Shown piece by piece: positions 7,749-15,766 of a DNA stretch of 64,000 bases. Origin of the DNA: Microtetraspora sp. NBRC 16547 (lineage in GTDB: Bacteria; Actinomycetota; Actinomycetes; Streptosporangiales; Streptosporangiaceae). A program made the translations under genes and the position numbers. How positions within the stretch are numbered: the first letter of the stretch is position 1; each line of letters opens with the position of its first letter. The notes beneath the pieces are model-generated. The model searched no databases. It was not told the origin of the DNA and was given only the letters and a program-made list of their open reading frames with translations. Location: contig NZ_BSSE01000006.1 of NCBI RefSeq assembly GCF_030268965.1, positions 62,001 to 126,000 of the forward strand, written 5' to 3'.

Positions 7749-9176
7749 GTGAGTGTTACGTGGTCCCGCCGAATGTTAGCTCCTGGTGCAGGGTCCACTA
7801 ACGCGGCACTAACGGACGATCAAGGGGGTTACTTGGGCTACTCGTTCAAACGGCTCGACTCGCGCGGCCGGGTTCGCTACACAGCCTGCTACAAGGACAT
7901 ACGCGGAAACGTCGTCTCAGCAGGCACCTACTCATCAAAGCGGGCGGCGGACAAGGCATGGCAGCAGGCCGAAGCCCGTATGGACCAGGGGAAAATCGGC
8001 CATCCCAGCCGAGGCAAGCAGACCTTCGATGAGTACGTGAAGAACACCTGGCTCCCCAACCATCAGGTGGAGCCGTCGACCATGCAGAGCTACACGTACA
8101 CGCTGAACAGGCATATCCTGCCGACCTTCGGCCCCATGCGAATGGTCGACATCCTTCCCGAGCACGTCAGGGCGTGGATCGCCAAGCTGAAGGACGACGG
8201 CGTCAAGGCACCGACCATCAAGTACGCCAAGGTCCTGCTCAGCGTAATCTTCACGACCGCGCTGAACGACCAGGTGACGTACATTCACCCGTGCCGAGGT
8301 GTGAGAACGCCGACCGTTGCGGTGAAGCCCCGGACCGTGATCACACCCGAGCAGTTCGACGTGCTCTATCAAGCTCTGCCCGACAGCGACACGCAGTTGC
8401 TCATCGAGACCGCGATCGAGACCGGGCTTCGGTGGGGAGAGCTGTCCGAACTCCGGATGAAGGACCTCAACACGAGAACCCGGATCCTGACCGTGAGCCG
8501 CGCCGTGGTCGAGGTCAACCCGAAGTTCCACCCGACCGGAGGGCGCTTCATCGTCAAGGAGTATCCCAAGGACAAGGAGTTCCGCCGGTTCAAGCTGAGT
8601 CGGCAGATGGTCGAGAAGCTCGAGGAGCACGTCAGGAGCGAAGGGCTGGATCGCGACGACCTGCTCTTCACCTGGAAGCACGTTCCGCGGGCTCGTTCGC
8701 GGACCAAGGCGTCTCTCGATGTGGACACGCTCGGCTGGACCAAGCCGAACGAGAATGGCAAGACGTACAAGCATGGGACGTTGTCTGCGTACAACGCGGG
8801 CAAGTGTCGCTGCGAGTACTGCCGCGCTGCTTTCGCGCAGTACCGGGCGAAACGCCGAGGTGAGGAAGGGAGGGACGACCCACGCCAGCCTCGGCAGCGC
8901 GATACCGACGGCCACATCCCGGCCGACTGGTTCCGGCGGCAGGTCTGGAAGCCCGCACTGAAGGAAGCCGACTTGGGGATCAACGTGCGCATTCACGACA
9001 TGCGGCACGCTCATGCTTCATGGTTGCTGGCCGGCGGTGCGGACCTGCAGGTGGTCAAGGAGCGGCTCGGCCATGCCTCCATCGCCACCACCGAGAAGTA
9101 CCTGCACACCTTGGACGATGCCGACGAGACCGCGCTGGATGCGTTCTCGAAGATTCGGAACAGGTCGTCAAGGTGA
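7749..9176 (+). CDS. tyrosine-type site-specific integrase
   Basis: A 475-residue phage/ICE integrase that catalyses recombination between element and chromosomal att sites. Order: an N-terminal arm-binding domain (about 25-80), a SAM-like core-binding domain (about 90-190, from FDEYVKNTWLPNHQ), and the catalytic domain. Catalytic residues visible are Arg in ETGLRWGE, the HxxR box in IHDMRHAHASW, His in ERLGHASIA and the nucleophile Tyr in TTEKYLHTL. The catalytic domain has an unusual insertion near residues 340-375 containing HGT, then CRCEYC and a basic stretch, resembling a small zinc-binding module. It starts 74 bases from the tRNA-Pro 3' half, its likely target. Confidence 0.93.
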   Translation: MSVTWSRRMLAPGAGSTNAALTDDQGGYLGYSFKRLDSRGRVRYTACYKDIRGNVVSAGTYSSKRAADKAWQQAEARMDQGKIGHPSRGKQTFDEYVKNTWLPNHQVEPSTMQSYTYTLNRHILPTFGPMRMVDILPEHVRAWIAKLKDDGVKAPTIKYAKVLLSVIFTTALNDQVTYIHPCRGVRTPTVAVKPRTVITPEQFDVLYQALPDSDTQLLIETAIETGLRWGELSELRMKDLNTRTRILTVSRAVVEVNPKFHPTGGRFIVKEYPKDKEFRRFKLSRQMVEKLEEHVRSEGLDRDDLLFTWKHVPRARSRTKASLDVDTLGWTKPNENGKTYKHGTLSAYNAGKCRCEYCRAAFAQYRAKRRGEEGRDDPRQPRQRDTDGHIPADWFRRQVWKPALKEADLGINVRIHDMRHAHASWLLAGGADLQVVKERLGHASIATTEKYLHTLDDADETALDAFSKIRNRSSR

Positions 9177-9444
9177 ACGAAGCCACCCCGTATGCACCGA
9201 GATGTCGATTCACCAGGAGGAGGAGCTGATCAGGAGAAGGGCAGGTGTTCAGGCCTGGCCGAGAAGAGGCAGGAACTTCATGGTGGTGTTCCTCGCTGGT
9301 TCGTCGGCGCCGCCAATTGGTGCTGGGCAGCCGATCCGTAGACCTCCCCGCATATGGGAGTTCATGACGGTGGGGGGAGGCGAACCAATTGCACATCCGT
9401 TCGCCCTCACCACCCGCTTCCTGCTCGGACAGAGGTGAGTAGCT

Positions 9445-10113
9445 GTGGAAGCCGATCTCACCTCGGCGGACCATCGCATCCGGCGTACGACGATCGCAGG
9501 TGTTTTCCTACTGGCGGCGATCGCGGCGGTCGTCTCGTTCAGGCACATCCACGAGCTCTGCCTGCGGCATAGTGAGGATCACCTGGCGGCGGTGCTCATC
9601 CCGCTCGCCGTCGACGGCCTGATCGTCGTTGCTTCGATGTCCATTCTCCTGGCCAACCGGTGCGGCTCCCGCGGCGGCCTCCTGGCGTGGAGCCTGCTCG
9701 TGGTCGGAAGCCTCGCCAGCCTCGGCGCGAACGTCGCCGAACCAAGCCTGATCGGCCGCATCATCGCCGCCTGGCCGAGCGCGGCCTTGATCGGTAGCTA
9801 CGAGCTCTTGATGTCGCAGATCCGCCGGTACACGCGTGGACAGGCAAGGGCTCGAAATCTCTCTGCTCTTAGCCCTGATCCTGCCACCGATGCCGATGCC
9901 GACCACATGGGGCAGCAAGGCGATAAGAACTTGTCCCATGAGGACAACGGGAACGGCCGTAGTTTGCAGCGAGAGGCCTGGCGGTGGGCGCAGCAGAACC
10001 GTGAGGCAGGCGGAGATCTGCCCAGCGGCGTCGCGATTGCCCGGGCCTTTGCCCGCAGCCCGCGCTGGGGCCGCCTGGTCAAGAGCGCCGGAACCGCAGG
10101 AGAGCTGAGCTGA
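9445..10113 (+). CDS. DUF2637-family membrane protein
   Basis: A 222-residue protein whose first 130 residues hold four hydrophobic helices (IAGVFLLAAIAAVVSF; AVLIPLAVDGLIVVASMSILL; AWSLLVVGSLASLGANVA; WPSAALIGSYELLM). The pattern, including PLAVDGLI and ALIGSYELL, is that of DUF2637 proteins, which are frequent on actinomycete plasmids and integrative elements and are linked to plasmid spread. The C-terminal 80 residues are soluble and polar. It starts at a GTG at 9445. The 268 bases between it and the integrase hold nothing I recognise. Confidence 0.75.
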   Translation: MEADLTSADHRIRRTTIAGVFLLAAIAAVVSFRHIHELCLRHSEDHLAAVLIPLAVDGLIVVASMSILLANRCGSRGGLLAWSLLVVGSLASLGANVAEPSLIGRIIAAWPSAALIGSYELLMSQIRRYTRGQARARNLSALSPDPATDADADHMGQQGDKNLSHEDNGNGRSLQREAWRWAQQNREAGGDLPSGVAIARAFARSPRWGRLVKSAGTAGELS

Positions 10114-10218
10114 CGCGAGGGGGTTGGACCTATCGCGGCGCGGGGACGCTGACAACGTCGAGACATGATCAGATCGCTGAAAGCTTTGGCGTTCGATTGT
10201 TATGGTGCCGCAGGTGTG

Positions 10219-10260
10219 AGGCCCCGGCAGGAATCGAACCTACGACACCAGGTTTAGGAA
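10219..10260 (-). other. 3' half of tRNA-Arg(CCT): second attachment-site scar
   Basis: On the minus strand the sequence runs from a TTCCTAA anticodon loop (anticodon CCT, Arg) through ACCTG, GTGTC, a T-arm GTAGG-TTCGATT-CCTGC and an acceptor strand CGGGGCC. The preceding bases TGTGC do not pair with ACCTG and there is no D-arm, so only the 3' half is present. It has the same breakpoint (anticodon loop) and orientation as the tRNA-Pro scar. It therefore probably marks a second integration event, with its island extending right into the GTPase-caspase operon. Confidence 0.65.
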
Positions 10261-10424
10261 GCACAGCGGCTTCCCAGGTGGATTTCCTCCTTGACCTGCT
10301 AAAACGCGAGATGGCTGTTAAGTTGATGCCTCTCATGGGACGGCATTGGGACCAAGCGACATGGAACGGCCCTACCGACAGGAGCACTCACCGCTGGCGG
10401 ATATTTAGGAGGCTGGTCGATCTA

Positions 10425-11522
10425 TCAGGGCAGCCAGGACGCGAGTTCCTGGTGGTGGGGAAAGTCGTCGAGCGCGGTCGCGACCAGGGTTCCGATACTG
10501 ATCTGAGGGCCGCCGCCTCCGCGTTGCAGAGTGCGCAGGGCGGAGAACCACGTCGCGCGGCCTGTTCCGGCGAGCCTAAGGCGGGAGAGGTCGCCACCGG
10601 ACCGGAGCCAGATGTCCTGATCGGCGGGGCCGGCGGGATAGAGGTCTGCCATTGTTGCCTCGAGTTCGCGCCATCGGTCGAGCGGGACAGGCGTCGCGCC
10701 CGCGACAGCTTTCCTCCCCCCAAGGTCGAGGGCGATGGGGAAATCGTCCTCGACATCCGTGGCTTTGAGAACGGGATGCTGGTCAGGGTGGGCTTGAGGA
10801 ACATGCCCGGAGATGTGATTGAAGAGGTCGAAGACACGGATAAGCCCGTCGCCTCTAGTGTGCGCACCGCCCCTGAGCGCTTGGAGGAGGCATTCGGTGA
10901 AGATACTGTTGCGGGCGCCTGGCAGGGCATAGGAGAACTCGGTCGCCCGAGAGGAAGCTATAACCACCCGTCCGGTACCTTGAGCGAGGCGCTGGAGTGA
11001 CTTCTCGTCGAATCCGGGACGGAGGTTCCCGGCGCGACCACCCTTCAGGGTGCTCGCACCCCCGGAATGACAGGCGTCAAGGAGGACGAGCAGTCGTCGC
11101 GCCTGAATGGCGGCAAGGGCGGTGGAGAACTCAGCCTCCAGTAGCGTGGTGCCCTGCATGTTGTCGTCGCGAAAGTCGACGGGAATCAGGGCGCTGGTCT
11201 CAGCGCCGCCGTGATCGAACCTGCCGCCGTGACCGGAAAAGAAGATGATGACCGTGTCGTCTGGTCGGGCAGACGAGGCGAGTTCGCCCAGCTCGGTGCG
11301 GAGGGCGTCGAGGGTGGCCTCCCCGTCGACTAGGAGTCGGACGTTATCGGGCGGGAAACCGCAGTATTCGGGTGCTTGGAGCACCGCAGCGGTATCCCGG
11401 GCATCGTTCAACACAGCATCAGGAAGTGCATGGTTTCCGGGATAGTCAGCGACGCCAACGATTAGCGCACGGCCTTGGTTGAAGATCAAAGGATCCATAC
11501 CTCCATAGATGGAAACGGTCAT
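10425..11522 (-). CDS. caspase-like (peptidase C14) protease with C-terminal EAD1-like domain
   Basis: A 365-residue predicted cysteine protease and likely killing effector of the five-gene operon. Residues about 15-250 are a caspase/metacaspase p20-like domain: GRALIVGVADYP, the catalytic His98 in FFSGHGG, and the catalytic Cys151 in LLDACHSGG. Residues about 283-365 (from RWRELEATMADLYPAGP to QISIGTLVATALDDFP) match an effector-associated domain of EAD1 type. The upstream gene ends with the same domain, so the two proteins should pair by homotypic contact. The start at 11522 is chosen because its ATG overlaps the upstream stop (ATGA). A longer open frame would run inside the upstream gene. 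It has no signal peptide, so it acts in the cytosol. Confidence 0.88.
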   Translation of the reverse strand: MTVSIYGGMDPLIFNQGRALIVGVADYPGNHALPDAVLNDARDTAAVLQAPEYCGFPPDNVRLLVDGEATLDALRTELGELASSARPDDTVIIFFSGHGGRFDHGGAETSALIPVDFRDDNMQGTTLLEAEFSTALAAIQARRLLVLLDACHSGGASTLKGGRAGNLRPGFDEKSLQRLAQGTGRVVIASSRATEFSYALPGARNSIFTECLLQALRGGAHTRGDGLIRVFDLFNHISGHVPQAHPDQHPVLKATDVEDDFPIALDLGGRKAVAGATPVPLDRWRELEATMADLYPAGPADQDIWLRSGGDLSRLRLAGTGRATWFSALRTLQRGGGGPQISIGTLVATALDDFPHHQELASWLP

Positions 11523-13966
11523 CGGCGGCCTTCGAACTCTCTCTCGCCAGCCAGGAAGGTCAGTGAGACGTTCGCGGGGTAGTCCTCCCGCATAGTGTTC
11601 AGGAGTTGTCCGATTGGAGGCCTTCCGCTGCCGCGGCGGATCCGGATGAGCGTTTCGCGCCACTGTCCGCGGCCGTTTTGGTGGGAGGCGAGGTCGGCGT
11701 CGTGGCCGCCTGACCGTTCCCACAAGCCGTCGTGGCCGGGGCCGGTCGGGTATAGCTGCGCGACTAGCTCCTCAAGCAAGTCCCATTTCTCATCCGAGCT
11801 GATCTCAGACAGGCGGTGACGCCAACGGTCGAACATCCCAAATAGGGATGCACAGGTGCGCAGCGCGGGCCGAACGTCCTCCCGTCCGCGTTCCAGCATC
11901 CGCAGTAGCTCGTCGGCGGAAGGCTTCCAACGGCGATCTCGCACCAGATGACCGATCGCCACTGAGTCACTCGTGGAGAATTCGTGGATACGGGTGGTCG
12001 CGCGGTGTAGCCACAGCAGGAATCGATGCTCTTCGAAATCAGCCAGCATCGCCATGATCCGGACGGCCTCGCCGTCGAGCTGGTCGAGCAGCTTGTCGAG
12101 CTCTGGATTGCCACGGAGGGCGACCTGGAGCTCGGCTTCCGGTACGGATATTTCCTGCGGTGCATGGGTGAGCCAGCCGCTGGCGGTGGCGCGCAGCAGC
12201 TGGGTCCTTGCCGGGTCGCGCAGCTGCGGCCAGAGCTCGACGCGGCGGGTGAAGCGGGACAGGTCGGCCAGCGGCGTGAGCGACAGATGGTTGATGAGAT
12301 CGGCTTCGACGGCGCGGCCGTCGAGGAGATCGAGGAGGATCGTTTCGAAGGTGGCGCGTGGGTCGATCGGGCCGCGCCAGGCGTCCGGATTCTGCCCCAG
12401 TGAGGCAGTCCAGATCGCGCGTGCGGTCGGTTCCGAAAGGTCCACACAAGTGAGCAGCTCCGGCGTGGCAGCGACGGCTTTGGCCGCCATGTCGATTATC
12501 CGGGAGTCGCCGATGTCGACCGCGCAGCCGATGACCTCGGCGGGAGCGGCGTTCCTAAGTGCCAGGCGCAAGCCTGCCACTGCGGGCGGCGGTTCGACCG
12601 CGACCTGCATACGTGCGGCCTCGACCGGGCTGAAGGCGGCGGATGCCGTTACGCCGTGCAGCCGGTGCAGTTGCCGTTCCCTAGCGAAGTCGAGGATTTC
12701 GCGGGCAGCCGCGGTTGCCAGGTCGTCAGGGGCGGTTTCGACGAGGAAATCTTCGAACGCATCGTCGGCTCGGGCCGTCTCGCACAATGGGCGGACGATC
12801 GTCGGGTCAGCCGTGCTCCATCGCCAGAACGCGAAAGCGAGGCGCTCCGTTGTGCGGGCAGCGGTCGACAGGCCATTCAGGATTGCGATTCGCCAGTCCG
12901 GAACGCTTTGGGACGGGTTCGCCATATTCGCGACCATCACACGGAAGGACTCGTCCTGAGTTGCGGGGAAGGAATTCGTCACCAGCCATTCGGACAGTGC
13001 AGTCCAAACAGGCCGTGCTTCGGCGAATCCTGTGAGGTTGAGGTTGCGCAGGGTCAAAGCCTCCGCAGCCGACGCCTCGCGGATCTGCCCGACCAGGCGG
13101 CTCAGCAGGCGAGTTTTCCCAGCGGAACCGTGATCAGGATCGGGCGACAGCCGCTGGGTGAGCCGCACAGCAGCGAGAACGTTGTTGAAGATCTCGGGCT
13201 CCGAGGTGGAGAACAGATAGGTGCTTTCCAGGAGGGCGAGATCACCGAAGCTCTTGAGGGCCGCACCAATTTCTTCTCCGAAGACGCGCAGGACGTCACC
13301 TTCAGGACGCCCGCAAAGCAGGGTTGCTGCGGGTGAGGACGCGACTGGGCTCTCAGGGCTGATTAGTCGATGCCCGTTCCAGCGGGATACCAGCTCGGGG
13401 GGCGTGCAGATCAGCGCGGGTTGAGGCGTTTCGACTAGGTCGGTGGGGCCGAAGCTCAGTCGGAAGGCGAAGGTGCGGCGTATCTCTGGCCAGAGCCTCC
13501 CCCAAAGGGACGCCACCAGATCATCGAAACCGTCGATCTCGGCTCGGACGATGGGGCCGTTCCCGTGCGTTGTGAGCGCGGCTGCCGCTTGCGCTAGATC
13601 GGGTGCCTCCGGTGGAAGGGCGGTTCCTGGCCCAACCTCCAATGTCCGGAGGTCCGCGGGTGCGACGATCAAGGCGGCGATAAGCGGTCGGAGATCGGGT
13701 GTGGCGATGAGTTCTTCCAGCGGTGCCATCAGCGCATGCGTCAGGACCATGCCTGACCTGTCAGCTCTGGGATCAGGGAAAGTACGTGCGAGGACATAGA
13801 GGTCGCCCCGAGGGAAGCCACGGAGGAAGGGCTGCCAGCGCACGCCGCGCGGCGCTGTGTCGGGCAGGTCGAGGCGTGGCGCGAGGTCTGCGGGTATGTT
13901 GCCGCCGGCGGCGCGCAGGCCGTGGCCGCCATGCACCTCGCCGAACAGAGCCTGTTCGACGATCAC
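11519..13966 (-). CDS. GAP1-like GTPase-associated protein with C-terminal EAD1-like domain
   Basis: An 815-residue soluble protein that appears to connect the GTPase pair to the caspase. The N-terminus (IVEQALFGEVHGGHGLRAA, then RGFPRGDLYVLARTFPDP and GMVLTHALM) fits the GAP1-N domain described in GTPase-centred conflict systems. The middle 500 residues are helical with no catalytic motif that I can see. The last 80 residues (ELVAQLYPTGPGHDGLWERSG, then RIRRGSGRPPIGQLLNTMREDYP) are an EAD1-like domain matching the caspase C-terminus. It overlaps both neighbours by 4 bases, so the genes are translationally coupled. The assignment is from motif memory, not a search. Confidence 0.78.
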   Translation of the reverse strand: MIVEQALFGEVHGGHGLRAAGGNIPADLAPRLDLPDTAPRGVRWQPFLRGFPRGDLYVLARTFPDPRADRSGMVLTHALMAPLEELIATPDLRPLIAALIVAPADLRTLEVGPGTALPPEAPDLAQAAAALTTHGNGPIVRAEIDGFDDLVASLWGRLWPEIRRTFAFRLSFGPTDLVETPQPALICTPPELVSRWNGHRLISPESPVASSPAATLLCGRPEGDVLRVFGEEIGAALKSFGDLALLESTYLFSTSEPEIFNNVLAAVRLTQRLSPDPDHGSAGKTRLLSRLVGQIREASAAEALTLRNLNLTGFAEARPVWTALSEWLVTNSFPATQDESFRVMVANMANPSQSVPDWRIAILNGLSTAARTTERLAFAFWRWSTADPTIVRPLCETARADDAFEDFLVETAPDDLATAAAREILDFARERQLHRLHGVTASAAFSPVEAARMQVAVEPPPAVAGLRLALRNAAPAEVIGCAVDIGDSRIIDMAAKAVAATPELLTCVDLSEPTARAIWTASLGQNPDAWRGPIDPRATFETILLDLLDGRAVEADLINHLSLTPLADLSRFTRRVELWPQLRDPARTQLLRATASGWLTHAPQEISVPEAELQVALRGNPELDKLLDQLDGEAVRIMAMLADFEEHRFLLWLHRATTRIHEFSTSDSVAIGHLVRDRRWKPSADELLRMLERGREDVRPALRTCASLFGMFDRWRHRLSEISSDEKWDLLEELVAQLYPTGPGHDGLWERSGGHDADLASHQNGRGQWRETLIRIRRGSGRPPIGQLLNTMREDYPANVSLTFLAGEREFEGRR

Positions 13967-14823
13967 TCTCGAGTTCCCTGCGCGCCTGGTTGCTCCGTTT
14001 CGTCCAGGAGCATGTGAATAGGCTCGGTCAGATCGGGTGACCGCGAGCCGTCCGTGCGGATCACATAGCCGAAGTGCTCGGCTCCGTGAGCCACGTACTG
14101 GTCATCCTGCACGTCCGGCTTGAGGGCCCGGCCCAAGGCCGACAACCCCATGACGGACGGCGTACGCCAACTCGAATGGAGGAAGTCCCAGAGCATGGGC
14201 AGCGCGCTTGCCAGGGCGGTTCCCGGGTCCTGTTCGGGGTCGAGTTCATCCCAACAGGTGAGGAGCACGCCGAGACGCGGCCGATCGATAGGGCTTCCTC
14301 CCGTTACGCCCGCCACATAGATCAGCATTTGCAGCAATTCGATGAGCCGAGCCTGATCCGAAGTCCGTCCGCCACCATCGCTGGCAGGAGAGTCACGAAG
14401 ATCGGCGAGCTGGCGAGAGAAGATATCGTCGCTCGTCCTGATCGCCTGAAGCCGAATGAGGAGCAGCCAAGCCTTAGCGTCTCGTGCCCGCGTCGCCCAG
14501 GCAGTAGGCACACGTCTCGATGCGATCATTGATCTGATCTGCTCGCCGCCGTAGTCGGGCCAGACGAGATCCGCCTGCCGCCCTCGAGCGCTGGAAACAG
14601 GCCACAGACTGTCCACATAGGTCGAGGTCGCCGTGTGATCGGCGGACATTCCTTCGTCGAGACGCGCAAGTGCGGCCTCGAATGGATCGAGGTTCGTTGC
14701 CTGCCCGTTCATGCGGAGGAGGCCATCACCGTTCATGAGCCGCCGAAGCAATTGGGCACCGTAGTGCGTCTTTCCCACCCCGCTCTCGCCGATCAGCAGG
14801 ACAGAGTCGCCGGTTACACTCAT
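13963..14823 (-). CDS. P-loop GTPase (DO-GTPase1-like) of the dual-GTPase conflict system
   Basis: A 286-residue cytosolic P-loop NTPase. Walker A is GESGVGKT at residues 12-19. A DxxG switch-II motif is at DYGG (90-93) within LVWPDYGGEQ. A divergent base-recognition motif lies in LLTCWDELD near residue 210. The WPDYGGE pattern fits the first member of the double-GTPase systems. The expected role is a GTP-controlled sensor or switch, together with the second GTPase encoded just upstream, that licenses the GAP1/caspase output. It overlaps both neighbouring genes by 4 bases. I rate the GTPase fold as firm and the subfamily as probable. Confidence 0.8.
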   Translation of the reverse strand: MSVTGDSVLLIGESGVGKTHYGAQLLRRLMNGDGLLRMNGQATNLDPFEAALARLDEGMSADHTATSTYVDSLWPVSSARGRQADLVWPDYGGEQIRSMIASRRVPTAWATRARDAKAWLLLIRLQAIRTSDDIFSRQLADLRDSPASDGGGRTSDQARLIELLQMLIYVAGVTGGSPIDRPRLGVLLTCWDELDPEQDPGTALASALPMLWDFLHSSWRTPSVMGLSALGRALKPDVQDDQYVAHGAEHFGYVIRTDGSRSPDLTEPIHMLLDETEQPGAQGTRE

Positions 14824-15761
14824 GCCGGGACCGCGCCAAGCAGGAAAAATGGGTCGTCGCTTTTTGCCAGATGGGTCGGGAGTACCACCCCGGGCCGTCG
14901 CGCCTGAAGGACCCAGTCGAGGAGCGCGGTCCAGCCGGTCTCGGCCTCCAGGACACTGACAGAGAATTCCGCAGCGTCGGGCATCAGCTGCAGCACAGAC
15001 TGTTGAACCGCTTGCTCCATTTCTGGTTCGACCTCGATGTCTGCCTTAGTCCAGACGAGCGCTACAGGGCGCTCTCTGCGCTCGGCGGCCAGCCGACGAG
15101 CCAGTCGCTGGAAAGAGCCACGGGCTGCACCCCGGCGTTCCCCGGCGAGCGCCCCACGATCCGCAATAAGCAGCAGGATGTCCGCATGATCGGCGATCCA
15201 ACGCGCCCCCTCGGCCTGCGCTGCGTCACGGTTACTTTCCCATCGCTGGAACCATTCACCCGGCGCATCTGTGAACAAGTAGTCAGTCGAACGACGTTGC
15301 CCCTCCTCAATGAATGACAGATGGAGGAGTCCTGGAGCGCGGTCCCCGCGACTGGTCGTGTGCGGAGGAAAACTCGGCATCCGACCAGGTGCCCAGCGCA
15401 GCGATCCCGCGACGGTTTCCCATCCTTCCAGCGAGAACGAGCCGGAGAAACGACGGTCGGTGGGGTGAGCTTCACCCCGGCCGAGCAGTAGGTACCAGGC
15501 GGCGAGCAGCGTCGTCTTGCCCGCGTTTGCCGGTCCGATGATCCCAATGATCATAGGTCGAGCGCGGCCTGCCACGAAGGCGAGGTCGGCGAGCCCCAAA
15601 GCGCCTCCCGACCAGGGCAGCAGAAAGTGGTCATCTGCTTCATCCTCGGTTGCCTTCAACGTAGGGTCAGCGGTCCAGTCGGGGCAATCGGCGAGTTCAA
15701 TTTGGCCCAGAGCACAGGTGGTCTCCGGAGCGAAGCAGTGGTTTTGCGGGCATCGTTTCAA
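14820..15761 (-). CDS. P-loop GTPase (DO-GTPase2-like) with N-terminal cysteine cluster
   Basis: A 313-residue GTPase, second of the pair. Cys4, Cys9, Cys16 and Cys26 at the N-terminus could bind one zinc ion. Walker A is GPANAGKT (76-83), switch II is DAPG in FTDAPGEWF, and the guanine-specificity motif is TKAD in LVWTKADIE. These three motifs in order make it a TRAFAC-type GTPase. It lies between the GASH-like gene (5-base gap) and the first GTPase gene (4-base overlap). Known dual-GTPase conflict systems pair exactly two such proteins, and this context supports that reading. Confidence 0.82.
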   Translation of the reverse strand: MKRCPQNHCFAPETTCALGQIELADCPDWTADPTLKATEDEADDHFLLPWSGGALGLADLAFVAGRARPMIIGIIGPANAGKTTLLAAWYLLLGRGEAHPTDRRFSGSFSLEGWETVAGSLRWAPGRMPSFPPHTTSRGDRAPGLLHLSFIEEGQRRSTDYLFTDAPGEWFQRWESNRDAAQAEGARWIADHADILLLIADRGALAGERRGAARGSFQRLARRLAAERRERPVALVWTKADIEVEPEMEQAVQQSVLQLMPDAAEFSVSVLEAETGWTALLDWVLQARRPGVVLPTHLAKSDDPFFLLGAVPA

Positions 15762-15766
15762 CTCGC

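Larger units (their letters stand above)
7633..10260. mobile_element. remnant of an actinomycete integrative element between two tRNA scars
   Basis: The segment starts with a tRNA-Pro 3' half, carries a tyrosine integrase and a DUF2637 protein (both typical of integrative and conjugative elements of actinomycetes), and ends at a tRNA-Arg 3' half. Replication, excisionase and FtsK-like transfer genes are absent, so it is probably a deleted element. The right boundary is inferred: the tRNA-Arg scar may instead be the left end of a second island carrying the defence genes. Confidence 0.55.

Noticed and set aside
10219-10300. A complete tRNA-Arg gene
   Set aside because: No 5' acceptor strand or D-arm, and TGTGC does not pair with ACCTG.
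10197-11000. 267-residue plus-strand frame
   Set aside because: It is antisense to the caspase gene, whose catalytic motifs and homology settle the strand.
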